Assembly (NCBI GenBank): GCA_963730325.1
Contig: CAVSRC010000007.1
Coordinates: forward strand, 496,001 to 560,000
Direction: 5' to 3'
DNA length: 64,000 nucleotides
DNA from: CAVSRC01 sp963730325
GTDB taxonomy: Bacteria > Pseudomonadota > Alphaproteobacteria > Rhizobiales > Kaistiaceae
Part shown: one piece after another, positions 46,172 to 55,359 of the stretch
Numbering within the stretch: the stretch's first letter is position 1
Layout: the number at the start of each line of letters is the position of its first letter
The notes under the pieces: model-generated
The model's database searches: none
What the model was told of the DNA's origin: nothing
The model's input: only the letters and a program-made list of their open reading frames with translations
Position numbers and translations under genes: made by a program

Positions 46172-46789
46172 ATGATCGGCAAGCTCACCGGCGTCATCAA
46201 TTCCTACGGCGAGGACTGGGTCATCGTCGATGTCGGCGGCGTCGGCTACCAGGTCCATTGCTCGGCGCGCACGCTGCAGGCGCTGCCTTCGGTCGGCGAG
46301 GTGGCGACGCTGTCGATCGAGACCTATGTGCGTGAGGACGTGATCCGCCTCTACGGCTTCGCCGGCGACCTCGAGCGCGAGTGGTTCCGCCTGCTGATGA
46401 CGGTGCAGGGGGTCGGCGCGCGGGTGGCGCTGGCGGTGCTCGGCACCCTCAAGCCCGGCGATCTGGCCACGGCCATCGCGCTGCAGGACAAGGCGGCGCT
46501 CGCCCGCGCGCCGGGGGTCGGCAAGCGGGTCGCCGAGCGCATCGTGGCGGAGTTGCGCGACAAGGCGCCGGGCTATGCCGACGCCGATCCGGCGGTGGTG
46601 CGTCTTCAGGCCGACCTCGCCGAGCATCGCGCGCCGCGGCCGGTGGCCGATGCCGTTTCGGCGCTCACCAATCTCGGCTACGCCCAGGTGCAGGCGTCGG
46701 CCGCCGTGGCCGCCGCAGCACGCGCCGCCGGCGAGGGGGCCACCGCCGAGCAGCTCATCCGCCTCGGGCTGAAGGAACTGGCGCGGTGA
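46172..46789 (+). CDS. ruvA: Holliday junction branch migration protein RuvA
   Basis: The 205-residue protein has the RuvA OB-fold MIGKLTGVINSYGEDWVIVD, the helix-hairpin-helix VQGVGARVALAVLGT and APGVGKRVAERIVAEL, and a C-terminal RuvB-binding helix set. It holds the Holliday junction for RuvB. It starts 79 bases after the antiporter gene. Confidence 0.97.
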   Translation: MIGKLTGVINSYGEDWVIVDVGGVGYQVHCSARTLQALPSVGEVATLSIETYVREDVIRLYGFAGDLEREWFRLLMTVQGVGARVALAVLGTLKPGDLATAIALQDKAALARAPGVGKRVAERIVAELRDKAPGYADADPAVVRLQADLAEHRAPRPVADAVSALTNLGYAQVQASAAVAAAARAAGEGATAEQLIRLGLKELAR

Positions 46790-46844
46790 GCGGTGGGGCG
46801 CGAATTGGGGTAGAGACTGGGACTGCCGGGCGGCGGAGGCAGGG

Positions 46845-47275
46845 ATGACGACGGTGGAGGAGGGCGCACATATCACCGGGGCGGGCAGACGGCTGTCGGG
46901 CGCGGCGGCGACCTTCCTGGTCTTTCTCGTCGTCGGGCCGCTCATCGGCGGCGGCACGATGGTCCTTGGCCTGCTCGGGTTCGACGCCGTTCCGCCCGAG
47001 TTTGCCGGCGATCTCGGCGTGACCTTCTTCTTCTCCTGCCTGACCGTGGCGGTGCCGATGGCGATCGCCGGGGCGCTGATCGCCACCCGTCAGGCGATGG
47101 CGCGCCCGGTTGCCGCCACACTCGCCGCCGGCCTCGGCGCCATCTTCGGCGTCGTCTGGGGCCTGTTCCTGGCGAGCGAGGGAACCGCCGCCACGCTCAG
47201 CGTGCTTGCCTTCGTCGGCGCGACGGTGGCGACGCCGGTCTGCTGGTGGCTGACGCGCCGCTTCGCGGGGTCGCG

Positions 47276-47279
<4 letters not shown>
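46845..47279 (+). CDS. Small four-helix membrane protein of unknown function
   Basis: I do not recognise a family. The 144-residue protein has hydrophobic segments at about 20-42, 60-80, 90-110 and 115-135, with Gly-rich loops. It lies between ruvA and ruvB, and its TGA overlaps the ruvB ATG, so it should be co-translated with ruvB. This position is unusual; ruvAB is normally adjacent. A start 30 codons upstream is unlikely. Confidence 0.65.
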
Positions 47280-48312
<1,033 letters not shown>

Positions 48313-48316
<4 letters not shown>

Positions 48317-48705
48317 GCCGGCCGATCGAGATCGTCGCCGCGGTCATCCGTGACGATCGCGGGCGTTATCTGCTCGTCCGCAAGCGCGGCACCGATGTCT
48401 TCATGCAGCCGGGGGGAAAGCGCGAGCCCGGCGAGGACGACCTGGCGGCGCTGGCGCGCGAGCTCGACGAGGAGCTGGGGCTTGCCGTCGTCGCCGGCTC
48501 GCCGGTCGCCCGCGGCACCTTTCGGGCGCGCGCCGCCAACGAGGCGGACCGCGAGGTGGTCGCCGCTGTCTTCGACGTGGCGGTCGCGGGTACGGCCGTG
48601 GCCCGCGCCGAAATCGCCGAACTGCTGTGGTTCGATCCGGACGATCCGCCGGCGGTGGCGGTTGCGCCGCTGACACGGGACCATATTCTCGGCGCTGGCG
48701 GATAG
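48313..48705 (+). CDS. Small Nudix hydrolase
   Basis: The 130-residue protein is an entire Nudix domain: VFMQPGGKREPGE then LAALARELDEELGLAV, which fits Gx5Ex7REUxEExGU. It may hydrolyse a nucleotide diphosphate derivative, such as 8-oxo-dGTP, but the substrate is not determined. It overlaps ruvB by four bases. Confidence 0.88.
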
Positions 48706-48753
48706 TCCCCGGGCGCGGTGCCCGGCTCGAGCAGAAAGTGAAGCGTCGTCGTC

Positions 48754-50580
48754 ATGAGCAAGCCGATCGAGGATTACGGGTTCATCAGCAACATGCTGTC
48801 CTCGGCGCTGGTCGCGCGCGACGGCTCGATCGACTGGCTGTGCCTGCCGCGCTTCGATTCGGATGCCTGCTTCGCGGCGCTGCTCGGCGACGAGAACAAC
48901 GGTTTCTGGCGCATCGCGCCGACCGGCGAGTATCGCGTCAGCCGCCGCTATCAGGACGGCACCACCATCCTCGAGACCACCTTCGAGACCGCCGAAGGCG
49001 CGGTGACGCTGATCGACTTCATGCCGCTCAACGGCGACGAGGAACACGTCAACCTGATGCGCCTGGTGCGCGGCGACCGCGGCAGCGTGGCCATGCGCAT
49101 GGAGTTCGTCCTGCGCTTCGGCTACGGCACCGTCATCCCGTGGGTGCGGCGGCGCGATTTCGGCCTGTCCGCCGTCGCCGGCCCCGACGGCGTCGAGTTG
49201 CATACCGACGTTCCGCTCGAGAACGAGAACATGCGCACCACGGCCGAATTCGTGGTCAAGGCCGGCGCGACCAAATCCTTCACGCTCTGCTATCACCCGT
49301 CCTATCGCTCGCGCGAGCGCTCGATCGACGTTTCGGCGCGGCTCGCCGAGACCGGCGCGTGGTGGCGCGAATGGTCCGGCCGCTGCCACTTCAAAGGCGG
49401 CGCCGACCACCCCTGGCACGAAGCGGTGGTGCGCTCGCTGGTGACGCTGAAGGGGCTGACCTACCAGCCGACCGGCGGCATCGTGGCGGCGGCGACCACG
49501 TCGCTGCCCGAGCAGATCGGGGGGCAGCGCAACTGGGACTACCGCTACTGCTGGATTCGCGACGCCACGGTGACGCTCCTGGCGCTGCTCAACTCGGGCT
49601 ATCGCGAGGAGGCGCGCTCGTGGCGCCGGTGGATGCTGCGCGCCAGCGCCGGCCATCCGCAGCAATTGCAGATCATGTACGGGCTTGCCGGCGAGCGCCG
49701 GCTGAGCGAGCAGACGCTTGACTGGCTGTCGGGCTATCAGGGCTCGCGGCCGGTGAGGATCGGCAACGCCGCTTTTGCCCAGCTTCAGCTCGACGTCTAT
49801 GGCGAGATCCTCGACGCGCTGCATGTCGCCCGCACGTTCGAGCTCGATGCGTCGCGTGACGGCTGGGAGTTCCAGAAGGTGCTGCTCGCCGATCTCGCGA
49901 CGAAATGGATGACGCCCGACGAAGGCATCTGGGAGGTGCGCGGCGGCGCCCGCCACTTCACCCATTCGCGGCTGATGACGTGGGTCGCCTACGATCGCGC
50001 CGTCCAGGCGGTGGAGCAGTTCGGCCTTTCCGGCCCGGTCGCCGAATGGCGCAAGATGCGCGACACCATCCGCGACGACATCCTGGCCAATGGCTGGAAC
50101 GACAAGCGCAAGAGCTTCGTGCAGAGCTACGGCAGCGACGTGCTCGACGCCTCGCTGCTGCTGGTGCCGCTGGTCGGCTTTCTGCCGCCCGACGACCCGC
50201 GCGTCGTCGCCACCGTCGATGCGATCGGCCGCGAGCTGACCCAGGACGGGCTCGTCCTGCGCTATCGCACCGAGCACGCCGACGACGGGCTCGCCGGCGA
50301 GGAGGGGACGTTCCTCGTGTGCAGCTTCTGGATGGCCGACGCGCTGGCGATGATCGGCCGCCACGACGACGCCGGGGCGCTGTTCGAGCGGCTCCTGTCC
50401 ATGCGCAACGATCTCGGCCTGCTCGCCGAGGAGTACGACCCGGTCGCCAAGCGCCAGCTCGGCAACTTCCCGCAGGCCTTCTCCCATGTCGGCATCGTCA
50501 ACAGCGCCAACAATCTCATCACCCATGGCGGGCCGGCCGAGCAGCGCGCGGGACGCTCGACAGGCTCAACCTCATCCTGA
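48754..50580 (+). CDS. Glycoside hydrolase family 15 protein (glucoamylase/trehalase-like)
   Basis: The 608-residue protein has an N-terminal beta-rich domain (IEDYGFISNMLSSALVARDG) and an alpha/alpha barrel with the GH15 segment GQRNWDYRYCWIRDA. Actinobacterial and rhizobial relatives include trehalases and glucoamylases; the substrate is not clear. The last ten residues (RAGRSTGSTSS region) and the stop codon come from a palindromic intergenic repeat, so the C-terminus has been replaced or extended. No signal peptide is seen, so it is cytosolic. Confidence 0.9.
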   Translation: MSKPIEDYGFISNMLSSALVARDGSIDWLCLPRFDSDACFAALLGDENNGFWRIAPTGEYRVSRRYQDGTTILETTFETAEGAVTLIDFMPLNGDEEHVNLMRLVRGDRGSVAMRMEFVLRFGYGTVIPWVRRRDFGLSAVAGPDGVELHTDVPLENENMRTTAEFVVKAGATKSFTLCYHPSYRSRERSIDVSARLAETGAWWREWSGRCHFKGGADHPWHEAVVRSLVTLKGLTYQPTGGIVAAATTSLPEQIGGQRNWDYRYCWIRDATVTLLALLNSGYREEARSWRRWMLRASAGHPQQLQIMYGLAGERRLSEQTLDWLSGYQGSRPVRIGNAAFAQLQLDVYGEILDALHVARTFELDASRDGWEFQKVLLADLATKWMTPDEGIWEVRGGARHFTHSRLMTWVAYDRAVQAVEQFGLSGPVAEWRKMRDTIRDDILANGWNDKRKSFVQSYGSDVLDASLLLVPLVGFLPPDDPRVVATVDAIGRELTQDGLVLRYRTEHADDGLAGEEGTFLVCSFWMADALAMIGRHDDAGALFERLLSMRNDLGLLAEEYDPVAKRQLGNFPQAFSHVGIVNSANNLITHGGPAEQRAGRSTGSTSS

Positions 50581-50690
50581 GGCGGCCCTCGCGGTTCGAG
50601 GCTCGCTTGGCTCGCACCTCGCCATGAGGGCCTGTGTGGGGCCTCATCCTGAGGTGCCCGGCGAAGCCGGGCCTCGAAGGATCGGGGCCC
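50565..50690. repeat. Palindromic intergenic repeat (rhizobial REP/RPE-like), two units
   Basis: CCTCATCCTGAGG occurs at 50570-50582 and again at 50642-50654. The second unit continues with the perfect hairpin GCCCGGC-GAA-GCCGGGC (50656-50672) and CTCGAAGGAT. This layout is the palindromic intergenic repeat that is frequent in Hyphomicrobiales chromosomes. It lies between the GH15 and GNAT genes (converging) and its first unit holds the GH15 stop. Confidence 0.75.
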
Positions 50691-50702
50691 GGTCCAGTCG
50701 GC

Positions 50703-51134
50703 CTAGATTTCCCGTTCGAAACGCCTGCCCGTTTCGCTGTAGCCGAGCCTTTCATAGAAGGCATGGGCGCCCGTGCGTCTCAGATGGCTGGTCAGCACCA
50801 TGCGCCTGGCGCCGCGGTCGCGCACCCAGGCTTCCGCCGCGGCGACCAGTTGCGCACCGATGCCGCGCTTCTGCGCCTGCGGGCTGACCACCATGGCGGT
50901 CAGGCGGCCGGTCGGCTCGTCATGTTCATAGGACGCCGTGACCAGGGCGCCGACCATGCCGACGACGCGACCATCCGCCACGGCGAGGAAGGTAGCATGG
51001 TCCGGGCGCCCTGAAATTCTGTCCATGCGGCCGCGCATCTGGTCGGTCGTGGTCGGGTAGCCGAGCGCGGTGACAAGGGCCGCGACCGCCAGGAGGTCGC
51101 CTTCGGCGTAAGGTCTGATAGAGATATCTGCCAT
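50703..51134 (-). CDS. GNAT-family N-acetyltransferase
   Basis: The 143-residue protein is one GNAT domain: ISIRPYAEGD at the start, the acetyl-CoA motif A region MVVSPQAQKRGIGAQLVAAAEA, and a C-terminal HAFYERLGYSETGRRF. The substrate is unknown. It diverges from ybgC (24 bases). The ATG at 51134 is chosen; the frame stays open through the ybgC gene as a shadow. Confidence 0.92.
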   Translation of the reverse strand: MADISIRPYAEGDLLAVAALVTALGYPTTTDQMRGRMDRISGRPDHATFLAVADGRVVGMVGALVTASYEHDEPTGRLTAMVVSPQAQKRGIGAQLVAAAEAWVRDRGARRMVLTSHLRRTGAHAFYERLGYSETGRRFEREI

Positions 51135-51158
51135 GACGTTCCCGCCGTGTGTGATCCG

Positions 51159-51629
51159 ATGAGCGAAGCCGACGGATGGCCCGACCTTGCCGGCCGGCTG
51201 ATAGAGGGCGGCCACATCCTGCCGGTGCGGGTCTATTTCGAGGACACCGATTTCTCCGGCGTTGTCTACCACGGAGCCTATATCCGCTTCATGGAGCGCG
51301 GGCGCTCGGATTTCCTGCGCCTGCTCGGCGTCGGCCATGACGCGCTCGACCGCGGCGAACTCGGCGAGCAGGGCGAGCCGCTGGCCTTCGCGGTGCGGCG
51401 GATCGCCGCCGAATTCCTCAAGCCGGCGCGAATCGACGACGTGCTGGAGGTCGAGACGCGGGCGGGGGAGCTGCGCGGCGCCCAAATCATCCTGTCGCAG
51501 ACGGTCAGGCGCGGCGACACGGTGCTGGTCACCGCCGAAGTGACGGTGGTGATGATCAATGCCCAGGGCCAGGCCCGGCGGATGCCCGAGGCGGTGCGCG
51601 CGGTGCTCAGCGGTCCGGATACTCCTTAA
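51159..51629 (+). CDS. ybgC: Tol-Pal system-associated acyl-CoA thioesterase
   Basis: The 156-residue hot-dog-fold protein has VRVYFEDTDFSGVVYHGAYIR, in which Asp is catalytic, as in YbgC. It hydrolyses acyl-CoA or acyl-ACP thioesters and is linked to the Tol-Pal complex. It lies upstream of tolQ with a 225-base gap holding a probable promoter. The ATG at 51159 is preferred to a GTG four codons upstream. Confidence 0.93.
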   Translation: MSEADGWPDLAGRLIEGGHILPVRVYFEDTDFSGVVYHGAYIRFMERGRSDFLRLLGVGHDALDRGELGEQGEPLAFAVRRIAAEFLKPARIDDVLEVETRAGELRGAQIILSQTVRRGDTVLVTAEVTVVMINAQGQARRMPEAVRAVLSGPDTP

Positions 51630-51640
51630 CGGTCGGTTAA
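51626..51640. promoter_or_regulatory. Perfect TTAA-N7-TTAA box (CtrA-type) before tolQ
   Basis: TTAA at 51626-51629 and at 51637-51640 are 7 bases apart, matching the CtrA consensus of alphaproteobacteria exactly. A GANTC methylation site (GACTC) lies at 51656-51660. It is about 215 bases before the tolQ ATG. CtrA binding is inferred. Confidence 0.5.
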
Positions 51641-51854
51641 CCGTGCGAGCCTTAGGACTCCCTTGTGTTTCGGGCTCCCAAGGATTGACGCACGCCCTCG
51701 TTTTGACAAGATTGCAGGTGAGACAGCCGTCCCGGAAAATGCAGCCTCGTCAATGACTTTCACGTAGATAGTCGTGGGCTGGTCGAGGGCTGTGGCCGCG
51801 GATGGTCTCGCCGCAGCCGTCAGGCGGGGACGACATCCGAAAGGTCAGGGTCTT

Positions 51855-52568
51855 ATGCCGGACGCGGTCACGCAGGCAACGCTTGCTCTTCCCACCAGTG
51901 GCGAAATCTCGCTGGTCGCCCTGTTCTTGCAGGCGCACATCGTCGTCAAGGCCGTGGTCATCGGGCTGCTGCTCGCCTCGATCTGGAGCTGGGCGATCAT
52001 CGTCGACAAGACGATCCTCTACGGCCGGGTGCGCCGCCAGATGGATCGCTTCGAGAAGCTGTTCTGGTCGGGGCAGTCGCTGGAGGAGCTCTACCGCTCG
52101 CTCAACGGCCGCACGCCGACGGCGATGGCCTCGGTGTTCGTGGCGGCGATGCGCGAATGGAAGCGCAGCTTCGAATCGGGCGCGCGCTCGCCCATCGGCC
52201 TGCAGACGCGCATCGACAAGGTGCTCGACGTCACCATCGGCCGCGAGACCGAGCGGCTCGAGCGCCGGCTGCTGTTCCTGGCCACGGTCGGATCGGCGGC
52301 GCCATTTGTTGGCCTCTTTGGCACGGTATGGGGCATCATGACCTCGTTCCAGTCGATCGCCGCCTCCAAGAACACCGCGCTTGCGGTCGTGGCGCCGGGC
52401 ATCGCCGAGGCGCTGCTGGCCACCGCGCTCGGCCTGCTGGCCGCCATCCCCGCGGTGATCGCCTACAACAAGCTGTCCAACGAATCCGCCAAGATCGAGC
52501 AGCGTCTGGAGGGTTTCGGCGACGAGTTCTCCGCCATCCTGTCGCGCCAGGTCGACGAGAGGGGCTGA
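51855..52568 (+). CDS. tolQ: Tol-Pal system protein TolQ
   Basis: The 237-residue protein has three membrane helices: about 23-45, then two in the region FVGLFGTVWGIMTSFQSIAA and GIAEALLATALGLLAAIPAV, typical of TolQ/ExbB. It forms the proton-driven motor with TolR. The start is MPDAVTQATLALPTSGE; the frame extends upstream. tolR follows after 3 bases. Confidence 0.97.
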   Translation: MPDAVTQATLALPTSGEISLVALFLQAHIVVKAVVIGLLLASIWSWAIIVDKTILYGRVRRQMDRFEKLFWSGQSLEELYRSLNGRTPTAMASVFVAAMREWKRSFESGARSPIGLQTRIDKVLDVTIGRETERLERRLLFLATVGSAAPFVGLFGTVWGIMTSFQSIAASKNTALAVVAPGIAEALLATALGLLAAIPAVIAYNKLSNESAKIEQRLEGFGDEFSAILSRQVDERG

Positions 52569-52571
52569 GCC

Positions 52572-53015
52572 ATGGCGGGATCGATCGGATCGCTGAGATC
52601 GCGTTCGGGCCGGCGGCGCCAGCGGGCGCGGCCGATGAGCGAGATCAACGTCACGCCCTTCGTCGACGTGATGCTGGTTCTGCTCATCGTGTTCATGGTC
52701 ACCGCGCCGCTGCTCTCCGCCGGCGTGCCGGTCAACCTGCCGGAGGCCAATGCCAAGCCGCTGGCGGCCGAAAAGGAGCCGATAGCCGTCACCGTCGACG
52801 CCGACGGGCGGGTGTTCGTCAAGGAGGCCGAAGTGCCGCTCGACGAACTGGTCGGCAAGCTCAGCGACGCGGTCGGCGGCAATCTCGACCAGCGCATCTA
52901 TGTGCGCGGCGACCGCTCGGTCAGCTATGGCACGATCATGAAGGTGATGGGCGACATCAACGGCGCCGGCTTCCGCAACATAGGGTTGGTTTCGCTCAAA
53001 GACCCCAACAGCTGA
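52572..53015 (+). CDS. tolR: Tol-Pal system protein TolR
   Basis: The 147-residue protein has a basic N-terminus, one helix with the proton-relay Asp (SEINVTPFVDVMLVLLIVFM) and a periplasmic ExbD/TolR domain. It works with TolQ to transmit proton-motive energy to TolA. Confidence 0.97.
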   Translation: MAGSIGSLRSRSGRRRQRARPMSEINVTPFVDVMLVLLIVFMVTAPLLSAGVPVNLPEANAKPLAAEKEPIAVTVDADGRVFVKEAEVPLDELVGKLSDAVGGNLDQRIYVRGDRSVSYGTIMKVMGDINGAGFRNIGLVSLKDPNS

Positions 53016-53022
53016 TCTGCTG

Positions 53023-53952
53023 ATGCGCGATGGGCTGGCAGTTTCCGTCTTCGGCCATGCGGCGCTGCTGGTGTGGGGCCTCGTGTCCTTGCATTCGGCC
53101 AGGCCGCTCGATGCCAGCCAGATCGAGGCGATCCCGGTAAACTTCGTCGAGATCGCGGATACCACCAGCGTTCCCAAGGGCGTCGAGACGCCCAAGCCGG
53201 TGGTCGAGAAGCCAAAGCCCGAGCCGGAGGCCGAGAAGCCCAAGGTGGAAGAGCCGCCGCCGCTGCCCGAGCCGACGCCGCCCGAGCCGACGCCGCCCGA
53301 ACCGGCCCCGGTCGCTCCACCACCGCCCGCCCCGCCTGAGCCGACGCCGCCCGAGCCGACCCCGCCCGAGCCTGAGCCCGAACCGCTGCCGGAGCCGGAA
53401 CCGCCACCGCCGCAGGAGCCGCCGCCGGCGCCCCAGCCGCCGCCGGAGGAGGTCAAGATCCAGCCGAAGCCGGAGAATGTGCCGGAACCAAAGCCGCGTC
53501 CGAAGATGGTCGCACAGGCGCCGAAGAAGCAGGCCGACACGTTCAATCCCGACAAGATCGCGGCGCTGCTCGACAAGGACAAGGCGGCGGCGGAACCGGA
53601 GAAGCAGGAGCCGTCGCTGGGCGGGACGACGGCCTCGATCGACGCCCGGATGACCGCCAACGAGCTCGACGCCCTGCGCGCGCGGCTCGCCCAGTGCTGG
53701 AGCCCGCCGATCGGCTGGACCGATCCGTCGGAGGTGCGTGTCGTGCTGATGCTGTCGCTCAATCCGGACGGTTCGGTGAACGGAAACCCGGATGTGCTGC
53801 AGCGGCCGGGCGGGCGCTACGAGCAGGCGGCGCCGGAGAGCGCCTTGCGCGCGGTGCGCAGGTGTGCCCCTTACACATTGCCGCCGGAAAAGTATGAATC
53901 GTGGAAGCAGGTCCAGATCACGTTCGACCCGACGGAAATGGGCGGCGGCTGA
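53023..53952 (+). CDS. tolA: TolA-like protein with proline-rich spacer
   Basis: The 309-residue protein has an N-terminal membrane helix (about 7-25), a spacer of EPTPPEP and KPKPEPE repeats (about 65-190), and a C-terminal TolA III-like domain ending PPEKYESWKQVQITFDPTEM. TolA spans the periplasm and links TolQR to Pal and TolB. The spacer is not the Ala/Lys helix seen in E. coli; it is an extended Pro/Glu/Lys segment, like TonB. Length is shorter than E. coli TolA (421). Confidence 0.92.
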   Translation: MRDGLAVSVFGHAALLVWGLVSLHSARPLDASQIEAIPVNFVEIADTTSVPKGVETPKPVVEKPKPEPEAEKPKVEEPPPLPEPTPPEPTPPEPAPVAPPPPAPPEPTPPEPTPPEPEPEPLPEPEPPPPQEPPPAPQPPPEEVKIQPKPENVPEPKPRPKMVAQAPKKQADTFNPDKIAALLDKDKAAAEPEKQEPSLGGTTASIDARMTANELDALRARLAQCWSPPIGWTDPSEVRVVLMLSLNPDGSVNGNPDVLQRPGGRYEQAAPESALRAVRRCAPYTLPPEKYESWKQVQITFDPTEMGGG

Positions 53953-53963
53953 GAGAGGAAGCC

Positions 53964-55331
53964 ATGAGGAGTGCCAGAATGCCAGCGATGTCCGCCAGCG
54001 CCGCCATTTACCGGGCCATCCGTCAGGCGGCGGTCGTGGCTGCCCTCGTCCTCATGGCCGCCGCGATCGTGCGGCCGGCCAGCGCCATGATCGCGATCGA
54101 CGTGACGCGCGGCAACGTCCAGCCGCTGCCGATCGCCTTGCCGGATTTCCTCGGCACCGGCGATGACGCCAAGCTCGGTGCCGACATCACCGGCGTCATC
54201 GCCTCGGATCTCAAGCGTTCCGGCCTGTTCCTGCCGCTCGATCCGGCGACCTTCGTGCAGCGGTCCATCGGCCCCGACGAGACGCCGCGCTTCGCCGACT
54301 GGCGGGTGATCAATGCCCAGGCGCTGGTCACCGGCGCCATCGCGCGCCAGGCGGACGGCCGCCTGCGCGCCGAGTTCCGTCTGTGGGACGTGTTCGCCAC
54401 CGAGCAGATCGCCGGCCAGCAGTTCTTCACCACGCCCGACAACTGGCGGCGCGTGGCGCACATCATCGCCGACGCCATCTATCAGCGGCTCACCGGCGAG
54501 AAGGGCTATTTCGACACGCGCGTCGTCTTCGTCGCCGAGAGCGGCCCCAAGGACAATCGTGTGAAGAGACTGGCGATCATGGATCAGGACGGCGCCAACG
54601 TCAGCTACCTGACCGACGGCAAGGACCTGGTGCTGACCCCGCGCTTCAATCCGAGCGCGCAGGAAATCACCTACATGTCCTATCACGGCACCGAACAGCC
54701 GCACGTCTATCTGCTCAATATCGAGACCGGCCAGCGCGAACTGGTCGGCGATTTTCCGGGCATGACGTTCGCGCCGCGCTTCTCGCCCGACGGGCAGAAG
54801 GTGGTGATGAGCCTGCAGCCGGGCAACAACGCCAACATCTATTCGATGGACCTGCGCTCGAAGCGCACGACGCGGCTGACCGACGATGCCGCCATCGACA
54901 CCAGTCCGTCCTATTCGCCCGACGGCTCGAAGATCGTGTTCACGTCCGATCGCGGCGGCTCGCCGCAGCTCTATGTGATGGGCGCCGACGGCACCAACCC
55001 GAAGCGCATCACCTTCGGCGACGGCTCCTTCGAGACGCCGGTGTGGTCGCCGCGCGGCGATCTCATCGCCTTCACCCGGCGCGCCAAGGGCCAGTTCGCC
55101 ATCGGCGTCATCAAGCCGGACGGCTCGGGCATGCGCATCCTCACCGAAGGCTTCCACAATGAGGGGCCGACCTGGGCCCCCAACGGCCGGGTGATCATGT
55201 TCTTCCGCGATACGCCCGGCGCCAATGGCGGGCCGCAGCTGTGGACCGTCGATCTCACCGGCTACAACGAATACCGCATCCCGCTGGAAGGCTTCGCCTC
55301 CGACCCGGCGTGGTCGCCGCTGATCAACTGA
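53964..55331 (+). CDS. tolB: Tol-Pal system beta-propeller protein TolB
   Basis: The 455-residue protein has a signal peptide (ending RPASAMIAID), an N-terminal two-domain part, and six beta-propeller blades. The blades repeat PRFSPDGQKVVMS, PSYSPDGSKIVFTSDRGG and PVWSPRGDLIAFTR. It is periplasmic and binds Pal and TolA. The AGAGGAA before ATG at 53964 fits. pal, normally next, is displaced by 3.4 kb. Confidence 0.97.
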   Translation: MRSARMPAMSASAAIYRAIRQAAVVAALVLMAAAIVRPASAMIAIDVTRGNVQPLPIALPDFLGTGDDAKLGADITGVIASDLKRSGLFLPLDPATFVQRSIGPDETPRFADWRVINAQALVTGAIARQADGRLRAEFRLWDVFATEQIAGQQFFTTPDNWRRVAHIIADAIYQRLTGEKGYFDTRVVFVAESGPKDNRVKRLAIMDQDGANVSYLTDGKDLVLTPRFNPSAQEITYMSYHGTEQPHVYLLNIETGQRELVGDFPGMTFAPRFSPDGQKVVMSLQPGNNANIYSMDLRSKRTTRLTDDAAIDTSPSYSPDGSKIVFTSDRGGSPQLYVMGADGTNPKRITFGDGSFETPVWSPRGDLIAFTRRAKGQFAIGVIKPDGSGMRILTEGFHNEGPTWAPNGRVIMFFRDTPGANGGPQLWTVDLTGYNEYRIPLEGFASDPAWSPLIN

Positions 55332-55359
55332 GCCACTGATCAACCGGACGGGGCGCAGG

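Noticed and set aside
51750..53762. 670-codon minus-strand frame with Gly/Ser repeats
   Set aside because: Its GSGSGSGG stretch is the reverse of the tolA proline-repeat codons; tolQRA on the plus strand are certain.
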